Below, one piece after another: positions 1 through 9,440 of a stretch of DNA of 31,959 bases (the first letter of the stretch is position 1; each line of letters opens with the position of its first letter). Location of the stretch: NCBI GenBank assembly GCA_022539475.1, contig VCMS01000433.1, positions 17,714-49,672 on the forward strand, written 5' to 3'. The translations under genes and the position numbers were made by a program. This stretch comes from Gracilaria domingensis (taxonomy: Eukaryota; Rhodophyta; Florideophyceae; Gracilariales; Gracilariaceae). The notes beneath the pieces were generated by a model, which worked only from the letters and a program-made list of their open reading frames with translations, was not told the origin of the DNA and made no database searches.

Positions 1-221
1 CAGACGCGGCATGCGCAATCGCGCAAGGAGCTGGTCCATCTGTACCCCAAACTGCAGCAGAAACTGCGGAGCAGCAGGACGATGACGTTGTGCTTCTGTC
101 CGCAAGAATGGCACGTTCAAGTGTTTCTGGCGAGCGGTCTGGAACACAAGGGACACCTACTCGGAGCAAGACGTACAGACGAATTCGTCAGAAGGTACCA
201 AAGGTGAACCTCAATCAGTAC

Positions 222-710
222 GGATGGTTGTTGTTACTGTTGACATCACTCTGGTGGACACTCCGCCCAATTTACTCCGTGGAGTAAGTAAACGCCACGT
301 TGAAGCCCTTGTGAAGAGTATGGAGGAGCGGGGATATTGCAGTCGATGGGTTCTCCAGTGGTGGCCTTACAAGATGCTACTACGGGAGAGAGGGATACTG
401 ACAAGGGACGCCTAACGAAGAAGTGCTTCATTGTAGATGGTTTGCATCGTCTGAAAGCTATACAATATTTGGCAGGGACTGGTGCACCGAAGTGGAAGCG
501 ATTAGCCAAGTTTTGGCGTTGCAATCTGCTGATACGAAGAGATGGGAGGCCCATTGGGATGAAGGAATTGTTATGTGTTGCTTCGTACCTCAATGAGTCG
601 ACGAGTACCATGCGAAGGATGATGTTTGCAGACAAGATACACTCTATAGTTAGTGTGGTCGCCATTCTAATTGAAGATGTTGAGGGGGTGACGCCGGCAG
701 ACGTGGATCC
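222..710 (+). other. ParB/Srx-like domain (copy 1)
   Basis: The translation contains a run predicting where to look (a 'PNLLRGVSKRHVEALVKSM' segment) and then IVDGLHRLKA, the G-x-H-R signature of the ParB/sulfiredoxin fold. That fold binds nucleotide phosphate or DNA in ParB, Noc and phage relatives. No HTH domain typical of chromosomal ParB is evident after it, so a partition role is unlikely. Frame breaks occur at about 220 and 335 relative to copy 2. Confidence 0.65.
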
Positions 711-2159
711 TGCAGAAGTGACAGAAGTGTTGAAGGAGAGCCAACTGATTGGACTGTGCAAGAGCGTCAGTACTGAGATATGCCAATGTCGCCCTGCAAC
801 TCATGTCTCGTGAGGGAATGCTGGCCCATTTCGAGGATATATGTGAGACTGTGAGTGACATAGGTCTCACACATCTGTCCCATACTCCGCTATATGTTTT
901 GGATGCCGAGGAGTTTTCCTTCATTCTTGATTGTCTTCAGATGTTTCTATTGAAGGGCAAGTCGACGAAGACAAAGCAATGGAAAAGCTTTGAGGAGGTT
1001 CGAGGTTTCTTTTATGATAGAGCAGTGTCTCTGTTCCGCGCGGCTAGAGCAGTGAGGAATGAACTGAACGAGGAAGAGTCCATGGAAGTGTTCCTGAAAC
1101 GCGAAGTCAGTCTTTCTACTCCATCGAATGAAGATGACGTTGAAGACCCAGACAACAACGCAGCTGTGTATCAGTTCCTTTTGGGACAAGTTGTGAACTT
1201 CAACACTTTGCCGCGTGTTCGGAGCAGGACGAACTCAATTAGAACTGCCACGACTTCCGTTCAGAATCGATTGCGGACGATGCTCAAGGTAATTCCGCCC
1301 CCTGCACCAGTGAAGCAGTCCGTGACAAAGAGGAGGACTCCCGCTGCTGCTGCTGCAACATCTGGCAGTGAAGAAGGGGAGCCGCGAAGAAGTGCACGAG
1401 AACGGGCGCAGGTGAGTTATAGGGAAATCGAACACGGCCGAAATCGAGGTGCCATAGAAGTTCTGGATAGCTCTGAAGAAGAACAGCGGGCTCCGCCGAG
1501 GAAGAAACGGAGAAAGACTTTCACACAACAGATGAGATCTACTCTGAACAGCATGACACCGGATGACCTGATGTCTCAACTAAATGAACATGTGCTGAGA
1601 GGAAGGTCGATGAAGGTCAGTTCGTGGCATTGGGAGAGGGAGCGAATGCAGAGAACGCAGGCAGTTCTGCATTTGTGGATGACGAAGAGCTTCTTTCTGT
1701 GACAGTTCCACGGGTTGTCACCGTCGAGAAAGATGCTGCGCCAGACGATCAGCAAGAGACAGGTGGGGGGTCATTTGATGACGAGTTACCTACAGCTCTT
1801 CCGGAATCTGAGGAGCACGGACTTGTTCGAGGTGACCCATATGATGGCCCACTGAACCCATCATGGTGCGGGTATGCCAGGCTGAGACCGCAGGAATGGC
1901 AAGGGAAGAACGTAATTGAGCACAAGGACCCCTGGCTCAGAGTCATTCACTTGCCGAAGGGACATAGGTCGGAGCTGCTAAGTGTCTCGAATCTTAGAGA
2001 TGTACACCATCTTGTCTTTTGGCACGCTGCAAGGGCTGAACATCGCCTACGGGCGGAGACATTTGGTATGCAGTATCCTCGTACTCGACCGACAGGTATG
2101 GATGATGAAGAGGTGCTGTGGGTTGCTGCAAAGGAGCATGACGAATTTGGGCAAATGTT

Positions 2160-2975
2160 CTTCGCCCGAATGCAAGCTGAGCTAAGGCAGAATGGATATT
2201 GCGTGCTTGATGGCTTTGCGACGGATAATGGTGTCCCTAAATGGGAGGAGTTGGAAGAAGTTCGGGAGTTCGGAGATGTGTCGGGGAAGTTGGTGGACTT
2301 CTTCGAGAATGAGTATGGAGCGATGCCGGATATACGGAAAGGAGAGGAACAGAAGTCGTTTGTTCAAATAATCAACGATGATAAAGGATGGAAGGACGGT
2401 AGCGATGGACCATTTGAGGGGAGAGTGATGTCGACACGTTGGGGTACGGTGGAGAAGCCGGAGGATAATGAGGAGCTCAGGTGGGTTGTAAGGTCGCGTG
2501 CTTTACTTGATGTTCGAATGGGTACAATTGCTGCGGCTTTGGGACTATGGGACAATGAAAGGGAAGCTGTGAAGATGTACACTCCGAAAACTGGTGGTCG
2601 ATTTCTGGGGACGACGAGAAAGTGCAAGCGCCAGACGCTGCACACCGACTTCAGTGGTCTGGTTACGAAGGAAACAATGAATACTGGCAACCCCGGATAC
2701 TTTGTAATGGCCTCTGGGAAAGAGGGCTTTCCTCTCTGGGTGAGCGCTGGAAGCCATCAACTGGTGGGGATGAACAACCAACAGTTGCGAGTGATGTCGG
2801 AGGTGTATCCAGCGAAGAAGATAATCATCCCACCGTACTCTGTATTCGTGGGCCGTGGTGATGTGACACATGCTGGAGCAAGTGGGAAGGACAAGGTGGA
2901 TAGGCCCGAGTCTATGGATTTGCTGGTTAGATACCACATGTACATGGTACCAGAGGGCTACGCACTACCTGATGC
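2160..2975 (+). other. 2OG-Fe(II) dioxygenase domain (copy 1)
   Basis: The domain opens with a 'QNGYCVLDGF' strand like that at the start of phytanoyl-CoA-dioxygenase-like double-stranded beta-helix proteins. It continues with HTDF, a 'PLWVSAGSHQL' strand, GDVTHAG and LLVRYHMYM. These give the HxD...H...R active-site set, all present. The substrate cannot be read from sequence. Fusion to a ParB-like domain and its neighbourhood make nucleic acid or chromatin a reasonable guess, but small-molecule oxidation is not excluded. Confidence 0.8.
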
Positions 2976-3504
2976 TGTTCATCGGGTGCGGGATTTCCGA
3001 CCCACGTTTGTCAATGGTGACGAGGAGGAGGAGGCGGAGGATGAACTGTTGTCCGATAAGGAGGTTGGGGCGGTTGACATGGACGAAGACCAAGTGGTCG
3101 TGGAGATTGGTGTGGAAGCGGACGCCGGTAGAACCGAAGTGCTCGAGAGTAGTAGTGATGACGATTTGCCAATAATGAGGCTGCGAGCGCCTCGAAGTGG
3201 ATGAGAATGAGATGATTAGTAAATTATGTGTGTCTTGCGAGTATTAAGAGTAGTATACTATTACAAGGCTATACATATGAACATAGAAAAGGTGCGGCAG
3301 GCTGGTAATTGAACAAATGTCATACGTCTTTGGTCCAGTTGCGTCTAATTGCAACATGCCAAATGCTCGGTATCGTTAACATCATTGGTGGCACCAGTCA
3401 ATTCGCAATTGAACATGTAGCGTCCTAACACTTCTGAAACTGCACTTAAGGTTGCTTTTAAGAGAAGTATATGCAGTTCCTGTCTATGCGGTACTTGTGG
3501 CAGT

Positions 3505-4365
3505 ATGGTGACTGTATCAGGAAAAATGGCAGAGGAACAGAGAGACTTGGCGGAAATTTCACCAAATACCTTGTCTAAGTTCATATATGCCAATGGTTAC
3601 GGTATATTAAGTTCCGTTGATGGAACGTTGAGAAGAGAAGGAGAGTCAATTCCAGAAGAAGTTGTGAAGTGTATGAAGTTCATTGACGAACGTGTTGGTT
3701 TCGGACTTGTCACAGGGGGTGATGTGGGCGACGTGGAGGGGAAAATGGAAGGACTCGGAGACTATAAGTTTGGTGTCTCGGCGAATCATGGAGCTTTCAT
3801 GCGTTTCTCTGACGAGAGGGAAATTAAGGGTGCATTCAATGATCACACCCTTGACCACACTGTTGACGGACTACTGTTCCTGGCAAGGGATTTGAATAGG
3901 AGGCATGGTATTGTGAATGATGATGACAAGGGGTTCGTGGAGACCAGAAGTGATAGTGGCCTTCCCAATTTCGTGTACAACAAACTGTGGCAGTGGAAAG
4001 AAGAAGTGGATTCTGCTATTGGGGACCTGTTGCAGAAGATGGATGCGTTTGTTATCTATCCCGGCGATAAAAGTTGCGAAATTGTGGACAAGCGATACAC
4101 AAAAGGAAGCGGAGGAGAAAATCTTGTGGATAATGAACCGAGATTTATTGATACGGATGACGTCGTGACGTTCGGAAGTGCTTTGAGCGACGGGCCTTTG
4201 CATGAGGTAGGCGTGTACGGCGTTCACGTCAAAGAAGATTGTATCCCGCGTGGAGTACACAACCTGTTCGAAAGCGTGGAGGATGTACATTCGACAATTA
4301 TGTTGGTGGCTCTGTTGTACGGCTACGAGGAAAAGCAGCACGATAAAAACCACCATGAATCATAG
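3505..4365 (+). CDS. HAD-superfamily phosphatase-like protein, probable pseudoenzyme (copy 1, intact)
   Basis: A 286-residue open frame homologous along its length to the protein encoded tail-to-tail at 4418-5285. The HAD layout of trehalose-phosphatase/Cof-like (class IIB) enzymes is recognisable: motif I at residues 36-42, motif II in 'LVTGGD', and motif IV in 'FGSALSDGPL'. The key residues have changed. The nucleophile Asp of the D-x-D-G-T motif is Ser37 (SSVDGTL), and the Arg of the usual TGR is Gly. The same substitutions occur in copy 2, so they are not a read error. Family knowledge says such a protein should not form the aspartyl-phosphate intermediate; a regulatory or binding role is inference. 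It starts 300 bp after the dioxygenase gene; Met8 at 3526 is an alternative start. Confidence 0.7.
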   Translation: MVTVSGKMAEEQRDLAEISPNTLSKFIYANGYGILSSVDGTLRREGESIPEEVVKCMKFIDERVGFGLVTGGDVGDVEGKMEGLGDYKFGVSANHGAFMRFSDEREIKGAFNDHTLDHTVDGLLFLARDLNRRHGIVNDDDKGFVETRSDSGLPNFVYNKLWQWKEEVDSAIGDLLQKMDAFVIYPGDKSCEIVDKRYTKGSGGENLVDNEPRFIDTDDVVTFGSALSDGPLHEVGVYGVHVKEDCIPRGVHNLFESVEDVHSTIMLVALLYGYEEKQHDKNHHES

Positions 4366-4417
4366 AAGGGTATTGAGATATATACGACACTTTTATTACT
4401 GAGATCTCATATCATAG

Positions 4418-5285
4418 CTAAGTATTACAGGCATCGTAGCACTGGAAACAAATTCCAAGAGCATTTCTAAACCATTGACACTTGCATTTTCTGTACCCGT
4501 ACAGTTCTGCCACCCTTCTGATGGTCTCATGCACGTCCTCCACCCCATCAACAAGATATGTTACCGCTGGTGGAGGGTCGTCTCCCTTCACATGAACTGC
4601 GAGGGTTGCCATTTCATATAGAGGACCATCATTGGAAGCATTCCCGAAAGCAACGATTAAATGTGTGTCGAACTGGGGGTCGTTTTCAACCAAGGCTAGC
4701 GCCCCACTATTTTTCGTGAAACGAATGTCCCCTATGTCACAGTTTTCATCTTGAGGGTACGCAACCAGGTTCGGAAAGGATGTCAACACTTTTGAAATAC
4801 CGGAGTTAACTTCTGTTTTCCACTTCGATAGTCCATTGTACGTGAAGTTAGGGAGTCCACTGTCTTTTCTAGTGCTCACCACTGCTTGTTGACGCTCTTC
4901 GTGAAGTCCGTGCGATTCATTTAAGGAGAGTGCAAGTCTCTCAAGTTCGGCTGCACATCTTTCGTAACCTTCCCTGTCAAGGTCCTGATCAATTTCGGTG
5001 CCATTGGATCACCCGTGCGCCTTGGTTTCCAGAGATGCCAAAAGTGTAGCCACCCAGGTGCTCCATGAAACTCTCGGCATCCTCTATATCTCGCCCAGTA
5101 GCAATTCCGAAACCAACGCGTGCGTTGATGTACTTCATGCATTTGACTGTTTCGGCAGGAATGTTCTCCCCAGCTCTTTTCAGAGTACCGTCAACATCAC
5201 TAATCACGGCGTAGCCATTTTCGAATATTTCGTTAGCCAGCTGCTGAGGAGTTACTTCTTGGGCTCTAACTTCCGAGTTATACAT
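4418..5285 (-). pseudogene. HAD-superfamily phosphatase (class IIB, trehalose-phosphatase/Cof-like), copy 1, frameshifted
   Basis: Convergent with the HAD-like gene at 3505-4365, leaving 52 bp between stop codons. All HAD motifs are present across the reading frames: SDVDGTL (nucleophile and acid/base Asp), ATGRD, a Lys in 'FTKNSGA', and FGNASND. This paralogue therefore looks catalytically competent, in contrast to its partner. The substrate is unknown; sugar phosphates are typical of the class. I chose the ATG at 5285 because it aligns with the start region of the paralogue; an in-frame ATG at 5363 would add 26 residues. A 5-base deletion near 5009 and a further indel near 4965 break the frame relative to copy 2. 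AATAAA read on this strand at about 4391-4397, just after the stop, is a plausible poly(A) signal. Confidence 0.7.
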
Positions 5286-5393
5286 GTTTTGAAAGCTTTC
5301 GAAAGGGTTCGTTTTGCAAATGGGTGTGGGTATACGAATGAGAAGGATGTGATTGATGTTCACAAGGTGTTTCGTAGTATAAAAAGAGTCTAA

Positions 5394-5881
5394 GAACGAC
5401 CATATACGGGTATTGTAGTACTGTTTTAAAACGTTACTAGGAGGAGAAGTTTTTGCATCGATTTGAAGTAAAGAAAGGATGATTTAGTCATAAATTATAT
5501 GTACGGGTTCAAGTGGGTAAAGAAAACTGTAAATATCTTTAACATGAGCTTAGAAATCAAGAAGAGTAAAACAATCTCCATTTTGGGTTGAAACCCATAA
5601 AAGGTATACCTTACTTTATACGGGTGCCCCAAGTAATGCAAACGCTTAGTTCTTCAGAAATATCACAATTTTTGTACTTGTTTCGTTACTAGTATCGTGC
5701 ACTTTAATGATATGGAATGACCATTTTCTATCTAGCAAAATCTTAGCGAAGTATTAGTGATAACGGATGTAGGATTTAAAGGGGCATATTTGAACCACAG
5801 AAGGACGAACAATATAAGTAATGTAATAGGAACAGGTCATTTCGATAAAGTAACTTTTATGTCTAACTATGTCTAAAAGGT
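5394..5881. other. AT-rich intergenic stretch, no gene seen
   Basis: There is no supported ORF. A small hairpin (TGGGTTGAAACCCA) lies at about 5584-5597. If copy 1 belongs to a mobile element whose left end lies near 13.3-13.9 kb, its right end should fall here, but I could not find a matching terminal inverted repeat or target-site duplication by eye. Confidence 0.5.
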
Positions 5882-6802
5882 TCAGAACACCGAAAAGTCA
5901 TGTGTTCTAACCTCAAAGCTGGGGGATAACTTTTCCTTAACAACGTTGACGTAGTTTGTATGAAAAGGAGCGGGGTCACCGCCTACAATGTTTCTTTCTT
6001 GGCGGGAAAAGTCGTAGAAGTACGCGTTCCTAAACTGAAAGTCGGAGAAAGAAGTAGGGAAGCCAATGAGAGTTTTCCCATATGCAAGAAGTCGCCCAAC
6101 GGTCTCTTCCAGGTTGAAAGTAGTACCTGTCTTAAGCGAAACTATCTTCAACAGCTCTTTCATTATTGTGAGCACAACCGTACTGCACTCCGTAGCGACT
6201 ACGTCCATAGGAATGAGACCTCTTGAGGCCCCGACGATGTTGAACGCTGATAGCCACACGAGCTTCTCATAATAGCTTACGAGAAATGTGTCTTCGTCGA
6301 CAACCCCGCAAGTGAGACCCATAGACCTAAACCTTTCTGCAACGTTGGAGGCCCACTTTCCTGTTGCGACAGTGAGACCATCCGGACTTTGAGGAGTGAC
6401 ACCATCCTGCGGAGCTGCGTTTCTTGAGGGGACACCAACGTATAGGACAACTTTTGAACATTTGTCCACACCGAGCTTCGAAAGCAATGGTATGATGTCT
6501 CCATTCTGGAAGAAAACGAGATTCTCTCTGAGCGAATAAGGGCAAGCCTGAATTACGGTCTCCAGGGTGTTCGTTCTTCCACAAACTAGTATCGGTACAT
6601 CAGAAAGATGAGAGGTAGCAGCCATGCTGCAGAATTCGTGTGCGGAAATGACCGTATCTTCTTCGTTCGCCAGCATGGTACCTATACGCCCCCTCCCAAC
6701 AATAACGGCCCGAGTCCTTCGGGCGGGAGATGAGGCCTGAGGGACGTCAGAGTATCTGGGACTCGGAGGCGGAGTCGGAGGCATGTCGGACTGGGAGTTC
6801 AT
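5882..6802 (-). CDS. Ketopantoate reductase-like (ApbA/PanE family) oxidoreductase
   Basis: A 306-residue protein if started at the ATG at 6802. The frame stays open upstream to 7003, but that extension is compositionally odd and lacks homology I recognise. After a Pro/Ser-rich ~30-residue leader comes a Rossmann motif G36-x-G38-x-x-G41 (VGRGRIG). A C-terminal helical segment 'EKLVWLSAFNIVGA' follows, in which Lys180 matches the catalytic Lys of ketopantoate reductases. The family reduces 2-dehydropantoate to pantoate with NADPH for pantothenate/CoA synthesis. This divergent eukaryotic type may act on another 2-keto acid. The frame is uninterrupted, unlike most of the window, so it is a likely host gene. 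It is head-to-head with the epimerase fragment at 7200. Confidence 0.75.
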   Translation of the reverse strand: MNSQSDMPPTPPPSPRYSDVPQASSPARRTRAVIVGRGRIGTMLANEEDTVISAHEFCSMAATSHLSDVPILVCGRTNTLETVIQACPYSLRENLVFFQNGDIIPLLSKLGVDKCSKVVLYVGVPSRNAAPQDGVTPQSPDGLTVATGKWASNVAERFRSMGLTCGVVDEDTFLVSYYEKLVWLSAFNIVGASRGLIPMDVVATECSTVVLTIMKELLKIVSLKTGTTFNLEETVGRLLAYGKTLIGFPTSFSDFQFRNAYFYDFSRQERNIVGGDPAPFHTNYVNVVKEKLSPSFEVRTHDFSVF

Positions 6803-7199
6803 TGCAAGTGTTCGATTGTTTTTGTGTGACGATAAAAAGGGAAGATGGGGCGGAGAACTGCTGGGGTAAAGAGTGATACGTAAGTACAAACGGTTGGGAA
6901 GCGCAGAACGGGAACATGGTTCACTTTGTGAAAGTGAGCGAAATGTATGATATGTGATTGTACTGAATGAATGATAGGGCTTGTATGAGACGACAAGCCA
7001 CAAAGTGTGATGATGTTTTATGAAAGGTAGGTGGAAGAGTAGAAAGTGTGCAATGAATGAAACTGATTTCGAACCTGAGTTGTAAAGTAGTTGTAAAGTA
7101 CGAGTTACGGGGAGCTTGAATACAGGATGAAAGGAGCCATTTTGGCTTCATAAATGACGTGAACGGGTTCTATAGCTTCACTTGGATTGCCATAATTAA

Positions 7200-7520
7200 A
7201 AGGATGGAGTTGGATTGCGCCCGAATACGTCTATAAAGGTCGTAGAAGCACTTATGAAGGAAGGAGTTGTAGACATGTTATTGTTGATGACGGTGGAGCC
7301 AGGGTTTGGAGGACAGGCGTTTATGGAGGGTGTTCTTGATAAGGTGCGACATGCAAGGGAGTTGTACCCAAGAATAGGGATACAGGTGGATGGAGGTATT
7401 GGACTGAGTACTGTGAAAGCAGTAGTGAAGGCCGGTGCAAACATTTCAGTTGCAGGATCTGCCATCTTTGGCTCGAGTAACCCAGCTCATGTCATAGCTG
7501 GTTTTCGAAAGGTTGGTTAG
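7200..7520 (+). pseudogene. Ribulose-5-phosphate 3-epimerase, 3' fragment
   Basis: About 105 codons clearly match the C-terminal half of RPE: 'LRPNTSI', then MTVEPGFGGQAF (phosphate-binding loop), then QVDGGIG (contains the second catalytic Asp), then 'VAGSAIFGSSNPAHVI'. The normal enzyme is about 220-230 residues and interconverts ribulose-5-P and xylulose-5-P in the pentose phosphate and Calvin cycles. The N-terminal half, with the first catalytic Asp and the metal-binding His residues, is absent upstream, and a TAA lies in frame at 7197-7199. It is either a truncated copy or a last exon; AAAAG ending at 7202 is a weak possible splice acceptor, but no upstream exon is visible before 7003. 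Confidence 0.85.
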
Positions 7521-7591
7521 AGATAGTAGCATAAATTTATTGTTTATTACATTGTTACCTTTACGTGTTATCACGACTATATTCTCCGTCT

Positions 7592-7916
7592 CCATTGGAG
7601 ATGTATTTCTCTTGTATGACAACCGGGAAAGGATGTGAGAGAACATAAATATATCTCCAGTGGACGCTGAGAGGGAGGATGAACTACTCTACGTGCTACC
7701 ATTGTTACCCATCCGGTGTCGAGTGGTGACATATTCTTTTTTTGTCACAACCCACAAAGGATGTGACGGAAGAAGAACATGCCCCCAGTCGAGACAGAGG
7801 GTGAGCAACTCTAAGTACAATCACTAGTCCCTAGCTTGCCTCCACTGGCAATATCTTCCTGTTTTGCTATAACCATCGAGTGGGGTTATGGTGGAAGAGA
7901 AAAATATCGCCGGTCG
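7592..7916. repeat. Array of three diverged hairpin repeats
   Basis: Three related foldback units lie at about 7592-7663, 7720-7791 and 7842-7916. Each begins with a CCA(C/T)TGG- or GAGTGG-like end followed by an (A)TAT(C/T)TT-rich stem. Each turns near an AACC...GGATGTGA-like loop and returns through a GAGAAAAATAT- or GAACAT-like arm to CCAGTGG or CCAGTCG. The units differ by many substitutions, so this is an old array. No ORF is supported across 7521-8153. Confidence 0.55.
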
Positions 7917-8153
7917 AGGCGAGGTGGGTGGGGACTATGTGAAGAGGGGACAGAGAGATGGCGCTTAAATAGTGGAAGGTGCGGAGGTGTACAGTGGATG
8001 TTTTGGCGGGAAATGGGATGAGGGAAACAGGGACAATCATGGTGCTGGATATAGCCCGTGTGGTTGGACAGTGGGGGTGGACAGCACAGTTTAGCTCGAT
8101 TGCACTGTATCGCAGCGGAAACTTCGATCCAACTACTACTTCTTTTTCTGAAG

Positions 8154-9083
8154 ATGTCGAACGGATACGTGAAGGATGAGGAGCTGTGGGTGCTGTTGGA
8201 GGGGAAGGAGGTACCGCAGACGCCGTCACCAAAGCGGGAAGAGGACGTGATTACGGCGGCTGGTCGGATGTCGCAGAAGAAGGAAGTGGCTGAGGAAGGA
8301 AAGAAGTGTGAGGCGAGGAGAGGGGATGGTGATGAGGTGGAGAAGGGGGTAGAATTGGAGGTGGAGGGGGTCGCAATGGAGAGAAGGGGTGCGGTGCATC
8401 TGAGTCAGTTAGAGGTTGGAGACCAGATAGAGAGTGGGGGCGGAGAGGGTGACAGGGAGATGCGGTTTGTGGGGGAGATGAAGGCGAGGGTGGGGATGTT
8501 GGGGTTGGTGATGAAGGAGCAACTGGACGATGGAATTGTGGAGATTGTAACGGAAATGGGCGGTGTGGTGCTGAGTGGGGGTGGTAGTGGTGTTTCGGTT
8601 GAGGCGATTTCGAGCCTGCGGAATTCGTTGTCGGTATTGGGAGTGGAGATGAGAAATCATGTGTATGGGATAGTGGAGTGTGCGGGAAGGGAGGTTGGAG
8701 AGTTGCGGGAGGAAAATAGGGTTCTGAACGAGAGGTTGGACGTGCTGGAGAAGGAGGTGAAGGAGCTGGGCAAGAGGCAAAGATTGGTCGAAGAGGAGAC
8801 GGTAAAAGGACGTGTGGAGGGAAAGACGGAAAAGGGAAGTGTGGGAAGGGTAGCGGTGCAGAAGGGGTCTCCTGTGACACCGAAGACAAAGGGTGGTCGG
8901 GTTGGGGATGGGAAGAGCCGTCTGAAGAAGAGGCGTAAGGAGATGAAGAAGGTGGTGGAGGAGGTGCCGCGGGAGGGAGTGGGAGCTCCGGTGGTGACTG
9001 GGTTTAGGAGTGCGGCGGAGGTAGCGCGGACTGCGAAGGGGATTCTGAGGGGACATGAGGAGAGAAGGATGGGCGGGATTTGA
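8154..9083 (+). CDS. Unknown coiled-coil, charged protein
   Basis: A 309-residue frame starting at the ATG at 8154; the frame is open from 8058, but this ATG gives a compact MSNGYVKDEELW start. I do not recognise a family. A long heptad-like region, 'ELREENRVLNERLDVLEKEV', lies at about residues 185-215. Basic Lys/Arg-rich stretches follow, including 'KSRLKKRRKEMKK', which could be a nuclear localisation signal. The coding strand is extremely purine-rich (G and A), unlike neighbouring genes. It lies ~350 bp upstream of the retrotransposon remnant, so a Gag-like origin is possible, but there is no zinc knuckle. TTAAATAG at 7965-7972 could be a TATA-like element. Confidence 0.5.
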   Translation: MSNGYVKDEELWVLLEGKEVPQTPSPKREEDVITAAGRMSQKKEVAEEGKKCEARRGDGDEVEKGVELEVEGVAMERRGAVHLSQLEVGDQIESGGGEGDREMRFVGEMKARVGMLGLVMKEQLDDGIVEIVTEMGGVVLSGGGSGVSVEAISSLRNSLSVLGVEMRNHVYGIVECAGREVGELREENRVLNERLDVLEKEVKELGKRQRLVEEETVKGRVEGKTEKGSVGRVAVQKGSPVTPKTKGGRVGDGKSRLKKRRKEMKKVVEEVPREGVGAPVVTGFRSAAEVARTAKGILRGHEERRMGGI

Positions 9084-9440
9084 AGCCGTTTTGGGGCGAG
9101 GCGGGTATACGAGAAGGGGGAGAGTTGTGCACCTGACTTCTACAAAATGAACGCGTGATGGGCGAGAAATGGGTAAATAGCGGGGGTGGTGTGGACTGGG
9201 AAGAAGTGATGGGATGATTGAGGTGGGATGAGTTGCGATTGGCATTGCAACATGGGAGAAAATGGAAACGCAAACTAGCACGAGTGCAGTTTTGAGAGAG
9301 GGTCGCGGAAAAGAGTGAATGGGACCATGCGGCGAAGTAGAACCTCTACAAAAACTAGGGGACCCAAGAACTAAACTGCGCGAGATGGAATTTAATATTC
9401 CAAAATTTCTTGATTTTTTGAGTGCCAGCCTCTGCTACCC
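9084..9440. other. Intergenic stretch upstream of the retrotransposon remnant
   Basis: There is no supported gene and no recognisable copy of the sequence downstream of the retrotransposon, so no 5' LTR is identifiable. The left junction of the truncated element lies somewhere between about 9340 and 9450. Confidence 0.4.

Larger units (their letters stand above)
1..3204 (+). pseudogene. ParB/Srx-like domain + 2OG-Fe(II) dioxygenase fusion, copy 1 (5' cut by window, frameshifted)
   Basis: This is copy 1 of the gene seen more fully at 25947-29822; its first ~670 bp lie outside the window. The order is a low-complexity N-terminus, a ParB/Srx-like domain (about 222-710, with VDGLHR at about 437-454), a basic/acidic linker rich in Ser, Glu and Arg (1200-2100), and a dioxygenase domain (2160-2975). 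The dioxygenase metal ligands are visible: His 2641-2643, Asp 2647-2649 (HTD) and His 2869-2871 in GDVTH. An Arg at 2929-2931 would bind 2-oxoglutarate. The part from 1624 to the stop at 3202-3204 is open. Compared with copy 2, single bases are missing near 220, 335, 751, 770 and 1619, breaking the frame. Partner genes and regulation are described under copy 2. Confidence 0.8.
1..5326 (+). repeat. Large direct repeat, copy 1 (partner at 26619-31958)
   Basis: This segment matches 26619-31958 almost base for base in the same orientation. The offset drifts from 26618 at the start to 26632 at the end because of small indels. Most differences are single-base indels or scattered substitutions; the largest I noticed is an insertion of about 16 bases in copy 2 near 30088 and a 5-base deletion in copy 1 near 5009. 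Copy 1 begins at the first base of the window and copy 2 ends at the last, so neither natural boundary of the repeat is visible. The segment holds the 3' part of the ParB-dioxygenase gene and both HAD-like genes. Confidence 0.97.

Noticed and set aside
5394..5881. Terminal inverted repeat matching the 13.3-13.9 kb region
   Set aside because: Comparison by eye of both strands found no shared terminus; the element boundary stays unknown.
8251..9281. Long minus-strand Pro/Ser/His-rich ORFs (212 and 290 codons)
   Set aside because: They are shadows of the purine-rich plus-strand gene. Low-complexity proline runs arise because that strand is pyrimidine-rich; no domain is visible.
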